DNA of 64,000 bases from Hirsutella rhossiliensis (lineage: Eukaryota > Ascomycota > Sordariomycetes > Hypocreales > Ophiocordycipitaceae), in NCBI RefSeq assembly GCF_020360975.1, contig NW_025408668.1:6944001-7008000 (forward strand). The letters are read 5' to 3'. Positions 1-11,780 of the stretch are shown here, in pieces; position 1 is the stretch's first letter, and the number at the start of each line of letters is the position of its first letter. The position numbers were made by a program, and so were the translations under genes. The notes below the pieces were generated by a model. That model was not told the origin of the DNA. It saw only the letters and a list, made by a program, of their open reading frames with translations, and did not search any database.

Positions 1-2768
1 AAAGAACCTGGACGGCGAGGACTTCTTCAGCGCAGCTCAGACCCAGCCTCAAGGGGCTTCATGGTCCTTGAGCAAAGCGCCAAGCTGGTTCGAAAGGCCG
101 ATTGGCGCCTCATTTGGCTTTGGAGGCAAAATTGTCGTCTTCAGATCGTCTCCTGCTCAACCTGGTCAGAAGAGAACCTCAAAAGTCGTCATCTCCCAGT
201 TCTCGGCCGATTCCGACGTCTCCTCGGCTACCGAGAAATTCCAGGAGGCTCTTGCTACCGGCAACCTGGAAGCAATCTGCGAAGAACGGATGCAGCAGTC
301 CAAGACGGACGAGGAGAGGGCGGACTGGAAGGTGATGGAAACACTTGTTGGCGACAATCCGCGCGGAAAGATTGTAGAGTACCTCGGCTTCAAGGAGGAA
401 GAGCTCGCCAAGGTCGCCAACGGCGCTCCCAAAGAGCCCGCGGACGACGCAGAGAAGGAGGAAGCCGCAAGGACAGATGGAGAGGCTGAGGAGACGAAGA
501 AAGGTGTATCCGACCTCTTCGCTGGCGGCGATGGCGATGGCGATGGCGACGACGACGACTTCTTGTCCAACGTTGCCGCAACCAAGGGCGCAAAGACAGA
601 CAATCCCTTCCACCTGTTCAGCGACAGCGACACGTCTGTCGAAAAGGACATTACGAAAGCCTTGATGCTGGGCAGCTTTGAAAAGGCGACGGATATCTGT
701 CTCGCCGAGGAGCGTATAGCAGACGCATTCTTGATTGCAAACTGCGGTGGCTCAGCGCTTGTTGACAGGGTTCAGGCCGCCTATCTGGCGCAGAAAAGAG
801 GCATGCCGAGCTACATGCGCCTGCTTGGCTCCGTCATTGCCAAGAACCTTTGGGATGTCGTCTACAATGCAGACTTGGGTCACTGGAAGGAAACCATGGC
901 CGTTCTCTGCACCTTTTCCGACCCCGTCGAGTTCCCGGATCTCTGCGAGGCCCTGGGGGACCGCATCGGCGAGGAGGGCCAGAGGAAAGACGCGTCTTTC
1001 TGCTATCTCGTCGGCTCGAAGCTTGAAAAGGTCATCAACATATGGGTGGCCGAGCTTGAAGAGGCAGAGCAAGCGGGCATGAAGGAGCCGTCGGAGGACT
1101 CGACCTTTTCGGTGCACGCGAGATCGCTGCAGAACTTCATCGAGAAGGTAACCATCTTCCGACACGTCACCAAGTTCCAGGACACGGAGAAGAGCCAGGA
1201 ATCGGGCTGGAAGCTGGCGACGTTGTACGACAAGTACACGGAATACGCCGACATTCTTGCCGGGCATGGGCAGCTGGAAGTGGCTCAGAAGTATCTCGAG
1301 CTCTTGCCATCCAGCTACCCTGCTGCTGAGACAGCCAAAAGCCGCGTCCGGATGGCCACGCAAAAGCCAGCTGCTCAAGCACCCGCCGCACGACAGCCGG
1401 CAACATCGAACCCGGCGGCGTCTAGGGCCCAGACATCGTTTGGCTACCAGCCCGCTCAGCCACCACCTGTTGCTTCTCCTGCGAACCCCTACGCGGCCCC
1501 GAACCCGCAACATCCACCTGCTCCCCAGGCGCAGCAATATATGCCGCCCCAGAACCCGTATCAGCCCCAAGGGGGCTTTCAACCGCCGGTTCAACCTGGG
1601 TATATGGGCGGCATGGTTCCACCACCACCAATGATGGGCGGGCCTCCGAGGAACACAACGCCATCCCAGCCGCCGCCGTCTCAGGCAAGGAAGATGGAAA
1701 ACTGGAATGACGTCCCGCTCGTGACCAAAGCCGTGCCTCGGCGATCCACACCGAGCGCCGCGCCCATCACTTCCCCTTTCCCTGGTCAGCAGAGCCCGTC
1801 TGGGCCTGCTCAGCCTGGCCCATATGGCCAGCCCACGAGCGTGCCCGCGCCGCCTCCTAAAGGGCCTGCTCCACCGCGCGTCCAGTCACCGCTGGCCGGA
1901 CCGCCTCAGTCCTTCCAAGCACCACCGCCACGGCCGTCATCTACTGCTGCCAGCCAGTATGCGCCGCCTCCCCCTCAGGCCGGTGCAGCAGGGCCGCAGA
2001 TGTCTCAGGCGGCTCAAGCGGCTCAAAGGACAGCTTCGCCGTACAACGCGCCGCCACCCGGAGCCCCGGCCTCCAACAGATATGCGCCTGCGCCGTCTCC
2101 GCAGCAGCAGCCCGGCCAGCCCGGCATCACCTCTTTGCCTCCTCCGCCAGGGCCAGCCAGCCGACTGCCTCCCGCCAATCCGTACGGGGCGCCGCCCCCG
2201 CAGGCTGCTCCCCAGGGCCAGTACGCCCCGTCTCCCTACGCTGCGCCGCCCAACCAACCCGCAGGGCCACCTCAAGGCCCGCCGCCGGCTGGCCCGCCGC
2301 CCATGGGCGGAGGTCCAATGCCCACGCCTCCGCCTCCCAAAGCCGCCGCACCACCCCCCAAGGCGAAGCACCCGCCCGGTGACCGGTCACACATACCTGC
2401 GAACGCTCAGCGAATGGTGGACATACTCAGCCAAGACATGCAGCGAGTCGCGTTTAAGGCTGCTGCTACGTTCGCCCCTCAAGTGAAGGATTCGCAGAAG
2501 CGGTTGAACATCCTGTTCGACCACTTAAACAATGAGGAGCTCGTGCAACCAGCTACCATTGATCAGCTCTCGCAATTGGCCGAAGCGATCCAGTCAAGGG
2601 ACTATACTACTGCCCAGAAGCTCCAGGTGGACATCCAGCGCGACAAGACAGAGGAGTGCGGTAACTGGATGGTGCGTACCGTTTCCCCTTGGCAAACTTA
2701 AGGACATGCTAACATGATTACAGGTTGGAGTGAAGCGGCTGATAAGCATGAGTAAGGCGACTCCATAG
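1..2768 (+). CDS. SEC31: COPII outer coat protein Sec31, C-terminal part (5' truncated by window edge)
   Basis: Sec31 forms the outer cage of COPII vesicles with Sec13 at ER exit sites. The frame is open from base 2, so the N-terminal WD40 propeller lies outside the window. Exons are 2-2671 and 2724-2768, with a 52-nt intron (GTGCGT..ACAG, branch GCTAAC). What is seen: an alpha-solenoid segment (about nt 600-1320), a long Pro/Gln/Ala-rich disordered region (about nt 1330-2380) which in the family binds Sec23, and a C-terminal helical SRA1-like domain from IPANAQRMVD. Splicing gives the family ending GVKRLISMSKATP; without it the frame would stop early at 2701. Identification is from recognised sequence and domain order. 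High confidence. Confidence 0.95.
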
Positions 2769-3359
2769 ACCGCGAAATGCTAGGCAATATCTTTGCTGTT
2801 TGTGAGATGCCAGGCAGAATGCGTTGGGGTGTGCCGTGTAAGAGCGGACGGTGATGCTCGAAGGGGATAGCTCACCGAAGTAGATTGGGAGGAACTTCGT
2901 AGTAAAATCAAGAAAGCGTGTTGTCTCGACTGGCCATTTATTAGGAGTCGCTTGTGAGCCTGTCCTGAGCTGTCGGAGCTCTTGGATGCATTGCCTGATT
3001 GACGATGAGACGGGCCTTCGTTTGGTGCACGAGTGTCGACAGCCTGCAGCTATGCCAAAGCTGACGAGATCAGCCAGCTCAACCCTTTCATCTTGAATTT
3101 CATGGAAAAAGGTAAAAAAAGAAATGAAGGCGCCCAAGTCAGGGTTCCTTAGGCGCGTAGAGGGAGCTTGTACCGTGTGTGGATTCATCATGTGTCACTG
3201 TGTACAAACTGTAGCTCCTCACGACACACGTCGGCGGAAGGACATCTCTCGACATCGCGATTCCGAGCCACCAGCACCACCACACCACCAACAACCACCA
3301 CCTCCCAGCCCCCACCACTTTTCTCGTCGTCCAGGCGGAGGAAGCCTTTAACCCCCATC
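2769..3359. other. Intergenic region SEC31-GET2
   Basis: No gene is seen in these 591 bases. The stretch holds the SEC31 3'UTR and the GET2 promoter and leader. The last 100 bases are rich in CCACC and CAACAA runs just before the GET2 start. Confidence 0.6.
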
Positions 3360-4462
3360 ATGGCCGAGCCACAAGACGCAGCAGCGGCCACGTCGTCGAG
3401 CAGCGACGCCGCCGCGCAGCGAGCCGCCGAGCAGGCCCGCCTGCGCAAGGAGCGGCGCGAGGCCAAGATCAAGGCCGGCGGGTCTGCGCGGCTCAACAAG
3501 ATCACGGGCATTGGCGGCCGCGTCGTCGGAGGTGCGTCGCCCGTGCCTTTTGTTTATTCTCGGTTCTTCTCTCCCAGCGCTGCCCGTGGCTTATTTTTTG
3601 CGCCGGGCTAGATTCTACGGAGCAAGCTACGCCGCTCGTGTCGTCGTCGCCGCCGCCTGCTGCCGATGCGCCGCCGCGCCCTGACGCTGCCGACCCGGAC
3701 GAGGTGGATATTTCGGAACACTGCTACGCGCCCAAGAATGCCTCGCCGTCGCCGGTGCCAGGCTCGGAGCAGGCTGTCTCGGACGCACAGCTGCGGCAGA
3801 TGATGCTCGGCTTCGACCGTCCCGGCCCCGGCCCCAGAGGCAGCCCCGGTCCCGGCCTTGGCCCTGGGTTCGCCGCGCCCGGGCCGGGGGCCGCAGATGG
3901 CGAGGACCAGCTCATTCAGATGATGTCCCAGCTCATGGGCGGCTTCGCGCCCGGCTCCGGCTCGTCACCGTCGGCGGCGTCTCCCTTCCCGGGCATGCCC
4001 TCCCTGGGCCAGTTTCAACAACAACAGCAGCAGCAGCAGCAACCAGCCCGCCCAGACGGCTACACGTACATGTTCCGCCTCCTCCACGCCCTCCTGGCCC
4101 TCGGCCTGGGCCTCTACGTCGCTCTCCTGACCCCCTTCGCGGGCACGCGCGCCGAGCGCGAGCACGCCTCGCTCGCCCACGCGCAGCACACGCCCGCCGA
4201 CGACGCCAACGAGCACCGCAAGCGCATCTTCTTCTGGATCTTTGCCACCGGCGAGGCCCTGCTCCTCTCCTCGCGCTTCTTCCTCGACAAGGGCCGCCGC
4301 CCGCCGGCGGGCATGCTCTGGACCGTCATCGGCTTCCTCCCCGAGCCGCTCCGCGGCTATGTCACCGTCGGCCTCAAGTACGGCCAGATCTTCACGACGG
4401 TCAGGGCTGACATCTTGGCGTGCATGTTTGTCCTCGGCGTGTGTTCGTGGTGGAAGACCTGA
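3360..4462 (+). CDS. GET2: GET complex subunit Get2 (tail-anchored protein insertion receptor)
   Basis: Get2 with Get1 forms the ER-membrane receptor that takes tail-anchored proteins from Get3. Exons are 3360-3531 and 3612-4462, giving about 340 residues; the 80-nt intron (GTGCGT..CTAG) splits a Gly/Asp codon in phase 1. The N-terminal cytosolic segment has the Get2/CAML signature RLRKERREAKIKAGG, the Arg-rich motif that binds Get3, then KITGIGGR. A low-complexity Gly/Pro linker and a polyQ run (about nt 4016-4040) follow. Three hydrophobic segments close the protein: FRLLHALLALGLGLYVALL, IFFWIFATGEALLL and ILACMFVLGVCSWW. The start is the ATG just before MAEPQDA. A GET5 gene lies near the other end of this window. 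Confidence 0.88.
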
Positions 4463-4823
4463 AGGGGGGAGTGCGAGTGGATGTGAATGTGAGCGTGAAT
4501 GAGTCGTCCGGGTCTGTGGCGCACATAGATTTAGACCTTGGCAACTATCTACAAAGGAAACTCGCGTCTTTCCGAGTGATACTTGACCGAGATCATCGTT
4601 TCTTGCATGAACAGCGATCTGTGGCGTCAGCACGCGGATGATCCTACTGTACAAACATTCCAGTGTAGGATCAGCCTTCCATAGGCGCCCGTGTCTGTCG
4701 GCGACACAGAAAAGAACAACCGCTTCAATTCGTAATATACATCAATCCCCTTAATGAATTGCTGTCTGGCATGTAAATGGATGGCAGAGCATGCGAGGCC
4801 TGTAGAGTAGAACTCAGTCCGCC
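4463..4823. other. Convergent 3' intergenic region
   Basis: The 361 bases lie between the converging GET2 and TMEM135-like genes. They should hold the two 3'UTRs and poly(A) sites. No coding potential was recognised. Confidence 0.5.
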
Positions 4824-6760
4824 CTACCGGCGAGTGATCAGGCTGAGGATGCCGCCCATCATGCCCCTGACCCGCTTGGGATTCTCCAGCACGCAGGTAA
4901 ACACCACCGCCGTGCTAGCCGCAAACACCAGCGTCTCGCGCCACTGCTTGTCGGCCGAGTACCGCCGCGGCAGCAGGGTTGCCATGGCGCGAGGCGTCAC
5001 AAACAAGGCCATGTCCTTGCGGCGGGCTGCCGTCTCGATGAGCACGCTCCAGCCGCAGAGGAAGCAGCCGGCTCCGACGCAGAGACCTCCGTCGATGCGG
5101 TTCCGGCTCGGGATGTCGGTGCCAACAAGGTGCGGGCCGATGCGGGTGCGACCGAGACAGACGCCATAGTAAAAGAGAGTGATGAAGGCGGCGAGAAATG
5201 TAGAGGAGCGAGAAGCCGATTTGAGGGCGACCAAGAGACTCCGGCTGGTGGGCTTGCGCAGCTGAAGAGCCAACGCCAAGGGAACATAGGTGCACATGGA
5301 CCATTTCCATGATTGCCAGAAGCGACACCAGGCATGGTATTCGCAAGACGGGCCTCTGCCCATGTGAACGATGGCGCACGGGAACGGGATCGCCTTGACG
5401 GGATCGCCGCATTCGTAGGGGATGCCGTAGTCACTGCACATGGACCCGAGAAGAGGTGCCTGACCCGTCTCCTTGGAGTACTGCAGCTCTCCGTTCCTAC
5501 ATCGGCGCAAAGCCTCCAGCAGTCGCACGTCGACCTGAGCCGCGGACGCGATCCACTTGTTGTATCCCCCAGGAAGGCTGTCTGGGGCGTAGAACCACGC
5601 CCACATGATGAGGCCGCAGGAGACGACGAAGCAGAGAGGATCAATCATTTGGGAGGCGAATTGCTCAACCTAAAGGAAGCAATTAGCGTTGTGGGTAGTC
5701 TTGCGACTGGACCGACAGAGCCCACGAACCTCGGTCCATCTCTGGGCAGCCGTCCGACGAGCCCTACGTCGCGACCACAGCTCGCCAACAATGACATCGA
5801 CTGCCTGCGTGGCCGCGAAGAGGGTAAGGTCCAGCGTCCTGCCAGCGACCATTTCCTGCGCCTCAGCGTCATGGGATGGCTTTGCATGGTGTGAACCTCG
5901 GGACGGCTTAGACTGTAGCAGTCGCAGACTTAACCAGGACGCAATGAAGGATGCCAGCCATCGCGCGAGCCTAGGCGAAACGGTCAGTAGCCCCCTCTCA
6001 GTAAGATTCACGGAGGCGCAGAGGGTCGTTGTCTCGCCGCACCTCAAACGAGCAGCATCGCCGAACCTCGTTGCAGCGACGCGAGCTACAATTCTCCTTA
6101 TAGGTTCCTGAGGACCGGGCCCGTGCAAGTCAGTTACAGAAGCTTAGCTGCATTGTGACGATTGCTCAAGCACCTGAAGCACGGAGAGGTATAGAGGACG
6201 TCACGAGCAGCTGCGTGGATGTTACACTACAGAGCCACAGTGTATGAATCCAAGGCCGACATGCAGGCTGATAGGGGCGGGTAAGGGTTCCGATTCAAGC
6301 GAGGGTGGCCAGAGGCAAGAGCAGGGGAACAAGAGAAAAGTGTGAACAAAGCCGACGAGCCGGATAGAGGCAATGTAGAAATTACAAAAAGTTAGGAAGC
6401 CAGATGAAGAGAAAAGGGGGCGGCGAAAAGTGGATGACGGACCTGTAGCAAAGTAGACCCTCCGACGAGGAGGGCGCAAAACGTGGGGAACCGCTGCAGC
6501 TCGCATCCAGTGCGGAGGGTGGCGAGAGCTGATATGACAAAGTTTCGACGATGGCGCTCGTCGGGAAGGAATTTGGAGCCAGTCGTCCTTGGCCTCGAGA
6601 GACGCTGGACAAGCAATTTCAAAAGGCGCGGTGCCACGGCAGAAGCATATCCCAGGAGGTACGCGCGCACGAGCGGGCGCAAGGCTGGGGGCAGCGACTG
6701 GAGCTGCAAAAAGGAGCCGCCATGAGCACAACGGCTAGCTCCGCGAACCTGGTGCTGCAT
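4824..6760 (-). CDS. TMEM135-like multi-pass membrane protein
   Basis: Model on the minus strand: exons 6760-6443, 6107-5730 and 5669-4824, about 513 residues. The last intron (GTTCGT..TTTAG) is clear. The first (6442-6108, 335 nt) is inferred from the in-frame donor after LVGGSTLLQ and a TCCTCAG acceptor. Recognised stretches are LPPALRPLVRAYLLGYAS near the N-terminus, RTLDLTLFAATQAVDVIVGE in the middle, and a C-terminal block with ALFVTPRAMATLLPRR that matches the TMEM135 family pattern. Several hydrophobic helices are visible. Animal TMEM135 acts at mitochondria and peroxisomes; the role here is inferred only. The start is uncertain: an acceptor-like TTTTTGCAG at about 6706 may mean a further upstream exon. 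Confidence 0.65.
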
Positions 6761-9700
6761 CTCGGGAAGGGCAGCGAGACGGACCACCACCAATAGCAAC
6801 AACACCACGACGGCTGCCAACCATGGCACGGTGGCGTTAATAGCGGCGGGACCAAATCGTGGTGACTCGGGCGTGAGGACTGGATCGGCGTGCTCGCTGC
6901 AACCTGGACGAACGGGATGGTGGGCTGGGGCGGCCAAGGGTTGGACAGGGAAAGCCGGGTCAGCAACGGGCCATGGACCAACCCCATTCGATCATGTATT
7001 CGTACGAGGATGCTGGTTGTCCAGGAACAGAATCACCCGACGCCGTGGGACGGTGGGGGGCTAGGGTATCGTAATGGGCCGGACCAAGAGTTTGAGGCTT
7101 GTATGGCCGTCGATGGCCTGCCGTCTCCCTTGGATGGAGAGGTCGGCAGCAGACGACAATGTGCGTCGTGCGATGAGAAGCAGTCCGGTGCCTAATCCAG
7201 CAGTGAGCGAGCGGCCTTGGTTGCTTTCAGAACCAAGATGGAAGCTGGGGGAGATGGGATCGTCCAACTGGAACGCGGGGGTTTGGAAAGGAGATGAGGT
7301 TTCCCTGCCGAGGCAGAGGTGGGCCGGCGGGAAAAGGGCAGGGCGGCGGACAGGAGACTGACGCGGGATCGTCCTTGTAGCTGCTTGCCTACCTCTCTCC
7401 AGAACAGACAGTCAAGCGTCGTTGCCGTGTCTGCTCCTGGAGATGATGAAGGGAGGTCTGCGCAACATGCCTCGGCAGCAACTGGCGGTTGCAACACACT
7501 CACTTCGCCTCGTGAGGTCCGAGGCTATGTCGATCCAGGGGTGTGCCGCTCGTTCTCTCAGTCGTCATTGCGTTTGCCGGGGGAGAGGAAGAGAGGTCGT
7601 TTCCTCGGTCGACTTGCCAGAGATGGCTTCCACGTCCCGAGAGCGAACGGGAGCTATATCGGTAACCGTCTTGAGTGCCGCACAGTGCTCCGTACCGTAG
7701 GGGTCTTCTAAGGTACCAGTAGGGTAGGTAGGTACAGCACTCTCCAGGGGATTACTACGGGCAGGTACTTGGCCCGGCCCGGCCCCCACTCGATGCAAAC
7801 CGCCGGAAAGGCCGGGCCTTTCATCGCGGCCGGCGTTCGGTGCATGGCGGGCTAAGCGGGCTCAGCATTCAGGTATATGAATGTATGTACCTCGATTGCG
7901 GCTGTGGGTGCTCGATCGACGTGGCCCCTTTGTGGTTTGCCCTTTTGGCGAGGCCCTAATGTCCTAGTGGAGAACGCACTGTGCTGAGAGCACTGTACGA
8001 GCCTGCATGGACGGGACCTGATCCATCTCTCTTCAACTCCAGGTCGGTCGAATCTGGCAGGCCATCCGAGCTCGAGATGGCGTCTGCTTCAGCGAGTGTC
8101 GGAGAGGGAAGAGATCTGCCGCGACACATCTGCTGCGACACATCTGCTGCGACACTGTACTGGCAATGCACCCAAGGCAGTCGCCGATGCAGCCATCCAT
8201 CCGAACTGCCAGGCGTTCGTCTTGGCTTGGAGCTTGCGCGCGCACTACGGAGAACAGTAGACGAGGACCGGGGGGAGGGGGGGTGAATGGAAGACTGTAC
8301 TATTACTGTAGGTACATGCTCGGCAACCAAATCACGTCCTTGTGCAGCCAACTGCCCTGCCATGGGTCGACCGATATCCGTCTGGGAGTCCGTCATCTGA
8401 GCACAGAGTGCAGCATGCATGTCATGCTGAGAATCGTCAACGCAAGCTGTGCATGCGCGCGCGCCTGCATGAACATGGGGTGGGCAGAAACCGCGCGGTT
8501 GTCGTTCCTTTGCTTTGCTTTGCTGGCCATCCGACTTTGTTGAGCGTCAGACGGCACATTTATTACTGCAGTAAAGCTGCTTGCAGGAACTGTCTTGTCT
8601 GCCAAAGCACCCTCTCCGACGCCCCAACAACCAACACACGCATCCCGATGCAGCCGGTACATGCTGGTGTCCAGGTTCCGCGCAGCATCTGTGTTATACA
8701 GTATCTACTGTACCTACCTACACAGACACCCACCATGCCGGGTGGCGTGAGCTGACAGCACATTCTCTGCGCTGTCGGTAGCTCAAACGCAAGCCTTTGA
8801 ATCTGATTCGGGTGCGGAACCAGCCGGAACCCTCTCCTGCACACAAAGGTAGACAGACAATAGCGTTGCAAGCATGTGATTGTCGCTAATAAAGAGGAGG
8901 GGACCGCCACGGCGCATGGCATTGGGGGAGCATGATGCGGGAGACACGGAAATATCCGGGCTCGGTCCGGCGAATCAGCACTCACGGGAGGCATGGTCGA
9001 ATCCGGGGCAACGGAGGCTCGGGGCGGCTCACCGGCGGGCGGGTCGTCGTGGAGCTGGCAAGAGGATTTCGGAGGGAAGCGTAAGTACGTAGTGGCAAGA
9101 GGTCATTGATTCAGCACTGACTCAGACTGCACGGCGTAGGTAGGTATACAGTCGCGGCGCCGTACAGTAAGATCCGTCTCTTTCATCTGAGCTCCGCCGT
9201 TTGGCCGGCCGTCTGTCCGGCCACACCCCGTGAGAGGCGCGGCCAACCGCGGAGAAGTGCATGTAGATACTTTGTTGGGACTCTGCGACTGATTACCACG
9301 TATAGCTGCGCTCTACGCGAAGCAGTCCATGTTGGGCCTGTAACAGGAACTCGTCCTTGTTCCTCGAATGCTTTCACCATGGAAGAAAAGGCATGAAGGA
9401 GTACCGCCATGTACCTTGAGCGGCGGGTCAGCGAGGACGTGCGGGGTACGGAGTACCTACCTCTACAGTAGGTACCTAGGTAGGTAATCAATTATCCAAG
9501 GCATAGCGGTGCGAATTGCGGGGCCTCGTCTCCCCACTGCTGGCATTTCACATCGAAGTCAGTAGAGTCCAGAGTGGCGCCTCACCCAAATCGTCTTGCA
9601 TTGTCAACATTGTTTGTTATCGTCGCAGCGTCGTAAGCAATGTCTGAGCGCCTCCCCAAAGTAGGCACACGCAGGTCGCATACCCCAGGTGGCATCGAGG

Positions 9701-10271
9701 CAATACAGTAGAGGTTGGTTGGACTCGCAGCTAGCTGCTTTTAGCAGCCAAGATACCGCGAGATACATGTATACCTGGGTCCCCGCTCCCCCCAAAGAGC
9801 CCGGAGCCAAGCGCCCTATAGCCGCCACCACCATACTGCTGACACACTGTCTCGTAGGGCCTCGCCTCGCAACGTGCTGCCATCATCGTGAAGCCCCCCT
9901 CCGCCCGGTGGCCCAAAATAGTGCCGGAGGCGAGACCGTTCCGTCCGCGTCCTTCTTTTTTCTTTGTTGGTGCGGCCTCGAGAGAGCGGGAGTCCTGGGT
10001 TAGTAGGCAAGAGCCCTTCCATCCATCAATCTATACCTACCTTTACTGCACCTTCCTCCCTGTACCTACCTACCTACCTACCTTGCTACGCCCCACCTGC
10101 GAGGCTCGGCCTTATTAGCACCTAGAGCACGGTTGGTGCGTCCCCAAACCGCCCGCTCGCCTCTTTAACGGCACGCGTCCCGTCTTCTTCCACCCTTCAC
10201 TCTGCCGCAACCCCGGGTTTTCCCACTTGTCAAGCATGGGCTGAGCCAGCCTCCATCTCCACCACCCGCAC
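6761..10271. other. 3.5 kb gene-poor region upstream of bHLH gene
   Basis: No recognisable protein is encoded on either strand. Open frames here are short, Cys/Trp/Arg-rich, and lack family resemblance. Seen in it: scattered TACCTA/TAGGTA motifs (around 7723, 8698, 9137, 9454 and 10061), a 14-bp direct repeat CACATCTGCTGCGA at about 8124-8151, and a G-run at 8271-8283. It probably contains the promoter and long leader of the bHLH gene and the upstream region of the TMEM135-like gene. A non-coding RNA or a lineage-specific small gene cannot be excluded. Confidence 0.5.
9454..9486. repeat. TACCTA/TAGGTA palindromic motif cluster
   Basis: The segment reads TACCTACC, a short spacer, then TAGGTACCTAGGTAGGTA, forming an imperfect palindrome. 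Related runs occur at 10061-10082 (TACC repeated about five times) and 14230-14270. No function is assigned. Confidence 0.5.
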
Positions 10272-11780
10272 ATGGTAATCGACGACCGGCCTCTCCACGC
10301 TCGCCTGCTCCGCGTCGACTGCCAGCAGCACAAGCCACCATCCAAAGACGGCCCCATGCTCGCCGTCCAGCAGGCTCCCAGGATGGGTTCGACGCAGCCA
10401 GAGTCCGACCCCTTGCTGCCCTTTGGCTGTATGTCCTCGCTTTGCCTCATGTCCACCTGCCAGCTAATACGCGCCCCAGATTCCGTTGACCCGGCCCAAG
10501 AGCCGCTCTTCGATGCTCCCGATCCCGCCCCGGGGGCGCCGCTCCTGTCCGAGTCCGACAGCAAGCTCCTCAGCTCCTTTTTCGAGGACATGACGGCAAA
10601 CCAGTATAACATGCCGTCCTTTGGAGAAGGGCTCAACTTCAGTGACGCCTGGCTCGACCTTCCGCCCCAGTTCATGGGCACCGCCACCTCCTACGGGCCT
10701 CACGCGACCCCTCCTCTCGACCCCTCAGTCCAACAGTATCCCGGCGCCAGCAGCAGCGGCCACCCCGACAGAAATATAGACCTTCAGAGGATGATGTCGG
10801 GCTCGCATCTCATGCCTCCGCCTCCTCCACCACCCCACCCCCAATCGTTCCATCAGCAGCACTCCGACGACGTTCTCAATGCCGCTGCCACGCTCCTCCA
10901 GAACGGCTCCGCCTCCCGTACCAGCGCTCCCAAGAGCAATGATTCTCCGCTATCGCGGCGATCCGTCGGCTATCCTGTCGGGCACCTTCGCCACCAGCCC
11001 CTTGAAGAGTTTAGGGAAGAGAATAGAAGAAGCAGCACGGGCACCGAGCACGATAACACGTTCGCAGAGTGGGTCTGGGGGCCCAAAGGCCGCGCTCCCA
11101 ACCGAAAGATACCCTCGGGCGATCTCCAATGGGGTTCCGACTCGAGTTTCGGCGCTCCCCAGGGTTATACGCCCGAGACAGACAAGGACTCGCTGGAGGC
11201 AATGCAGCAGGCACAGCGAAAGTACCTCGAGTGTCTAGAAGTCGGCAAGAGCGCCACCGACCCCCGCCCAAGTAGCCCCACCAACGGCCGCGCCGCTCTC
11301 GATAACCGTGATAGCTCCATATACGTCAAGAGGGAGGAGGATCCCGCCGCGCCGCCGCGCAAGAGGCGGAAAAGCGAGAACGTAAGGGAGGCTGCAGATG
11401 ACGACGACGACGACGACGACGACGCAAACTCGACAAAGTCAGGCTGGAAGAGGAGGTCGAAAGCGGAAAGAACCGGGTCGTCACCCCCCGCCGATGCCGC
11501 AGCCAACGGTAGGCGACGCAAATCGACAGCCAACGGGGCCAAACCGCCACGTGAAAATTTGTCCGAGGAGCAAAAGAGGGAGAACCACATCCGCAGTGAA
11601 CAGAAACGCCGCACGCTGATTAAGGAGGGCTTCGACGACCTGGGCGAGCTGGTTCCGGGGCTCAAGGGGGGTGGCTTCAGCAAAAGCACGACGTTATCGA
11701 TGGCTGCCGAGTGGCTCGAGGATCTCGTTCGGGGAAACAAGACCCTCTCGGCTCAGTTGGCAGCCCTCGATGGGAAGTGA
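10272..11780 (+). CDS. Basic helix-loop-helix transcription factor
   Basis: A nuclear DNA-binding regulator with a C-terminal bHLH domain. The basic region NHIRSEQKRR has the His-Glu-Arg spacing (H5, E9, R13) expected for CACGTG-type E-box binding. It is followed by helix 1, a Gly-rich loop (VPGLKGGGFSK) and helix 2 (TLSMAAEWLEDLVRGN). The middle is disordered, with an NLS-like PPRKRRKSE and an Asp run (about nt 11398-11424). A 51-nt intron (10429-10479, GTATGT..CCAG, branch GCTAAT) is predicted; being a multiple of three it leaves the frame open if retained. Spliced length is about 485 residues. The start at 10272 is the first in-frame ATG; 10356 is an alternative. Target genes cannot be told from sequence. 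Confidence 0.85.
   Translation: MVIDDRPLHARLLRVDCQQHKPPSKDGPMLAVQQAPRMGSTQPESDPLLPFGCMSSLCLMSTCQLIRAPDSVDPAQEPLFDAPDPAPGAPLLSESDSKLLSSFFEDMTANQYNMPSFGEGLNFSDAWLDLPPQFMGTATSYGPHATPPLDPSVQQYPGASSSGHPDRNIDLQRMMSGSHLMPPPPPPPHPQSFHQQHSDDVLNAAATLLQNGSASRTSAPKSNDSPLSRRSVGYPVGHLRHQPLEEFREENRRSSTGTEHDNTFAEWVWGPKGRAPNRKIPSGDLQWGSDSSFGAPQGYTPETDKDSLEAMQQAQRKYLECLEVGKSATDPRPSSPTNGRAALDNRDSSIYVKREEDPAAPPRKRRKSENVREAADDDDDDDDDANSTKSGWKRRSKAERTGSSPPADAAANGRRRKSTANGAKPPRENLSEEQKRENHIRSEQKRRTLIKEGFDDLGELVPGLKGGGFSKSTTLSMAAEWLEDLVRGNKTLSAQLAALDGK

Noticed and set aside
752..1594. 280-codon minus-strand frame opposite SEC31
   Set aside because: Arg/Leu-rich shadow of the SEC31 coding strand.
6222..6731. Minus-strand 169-codon frame within the TMEM135-like first intron region
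   Set aside because: Pro/Ser/Cys-rich, overlaps the better-supported exon in another frame, and has no family resemblance.
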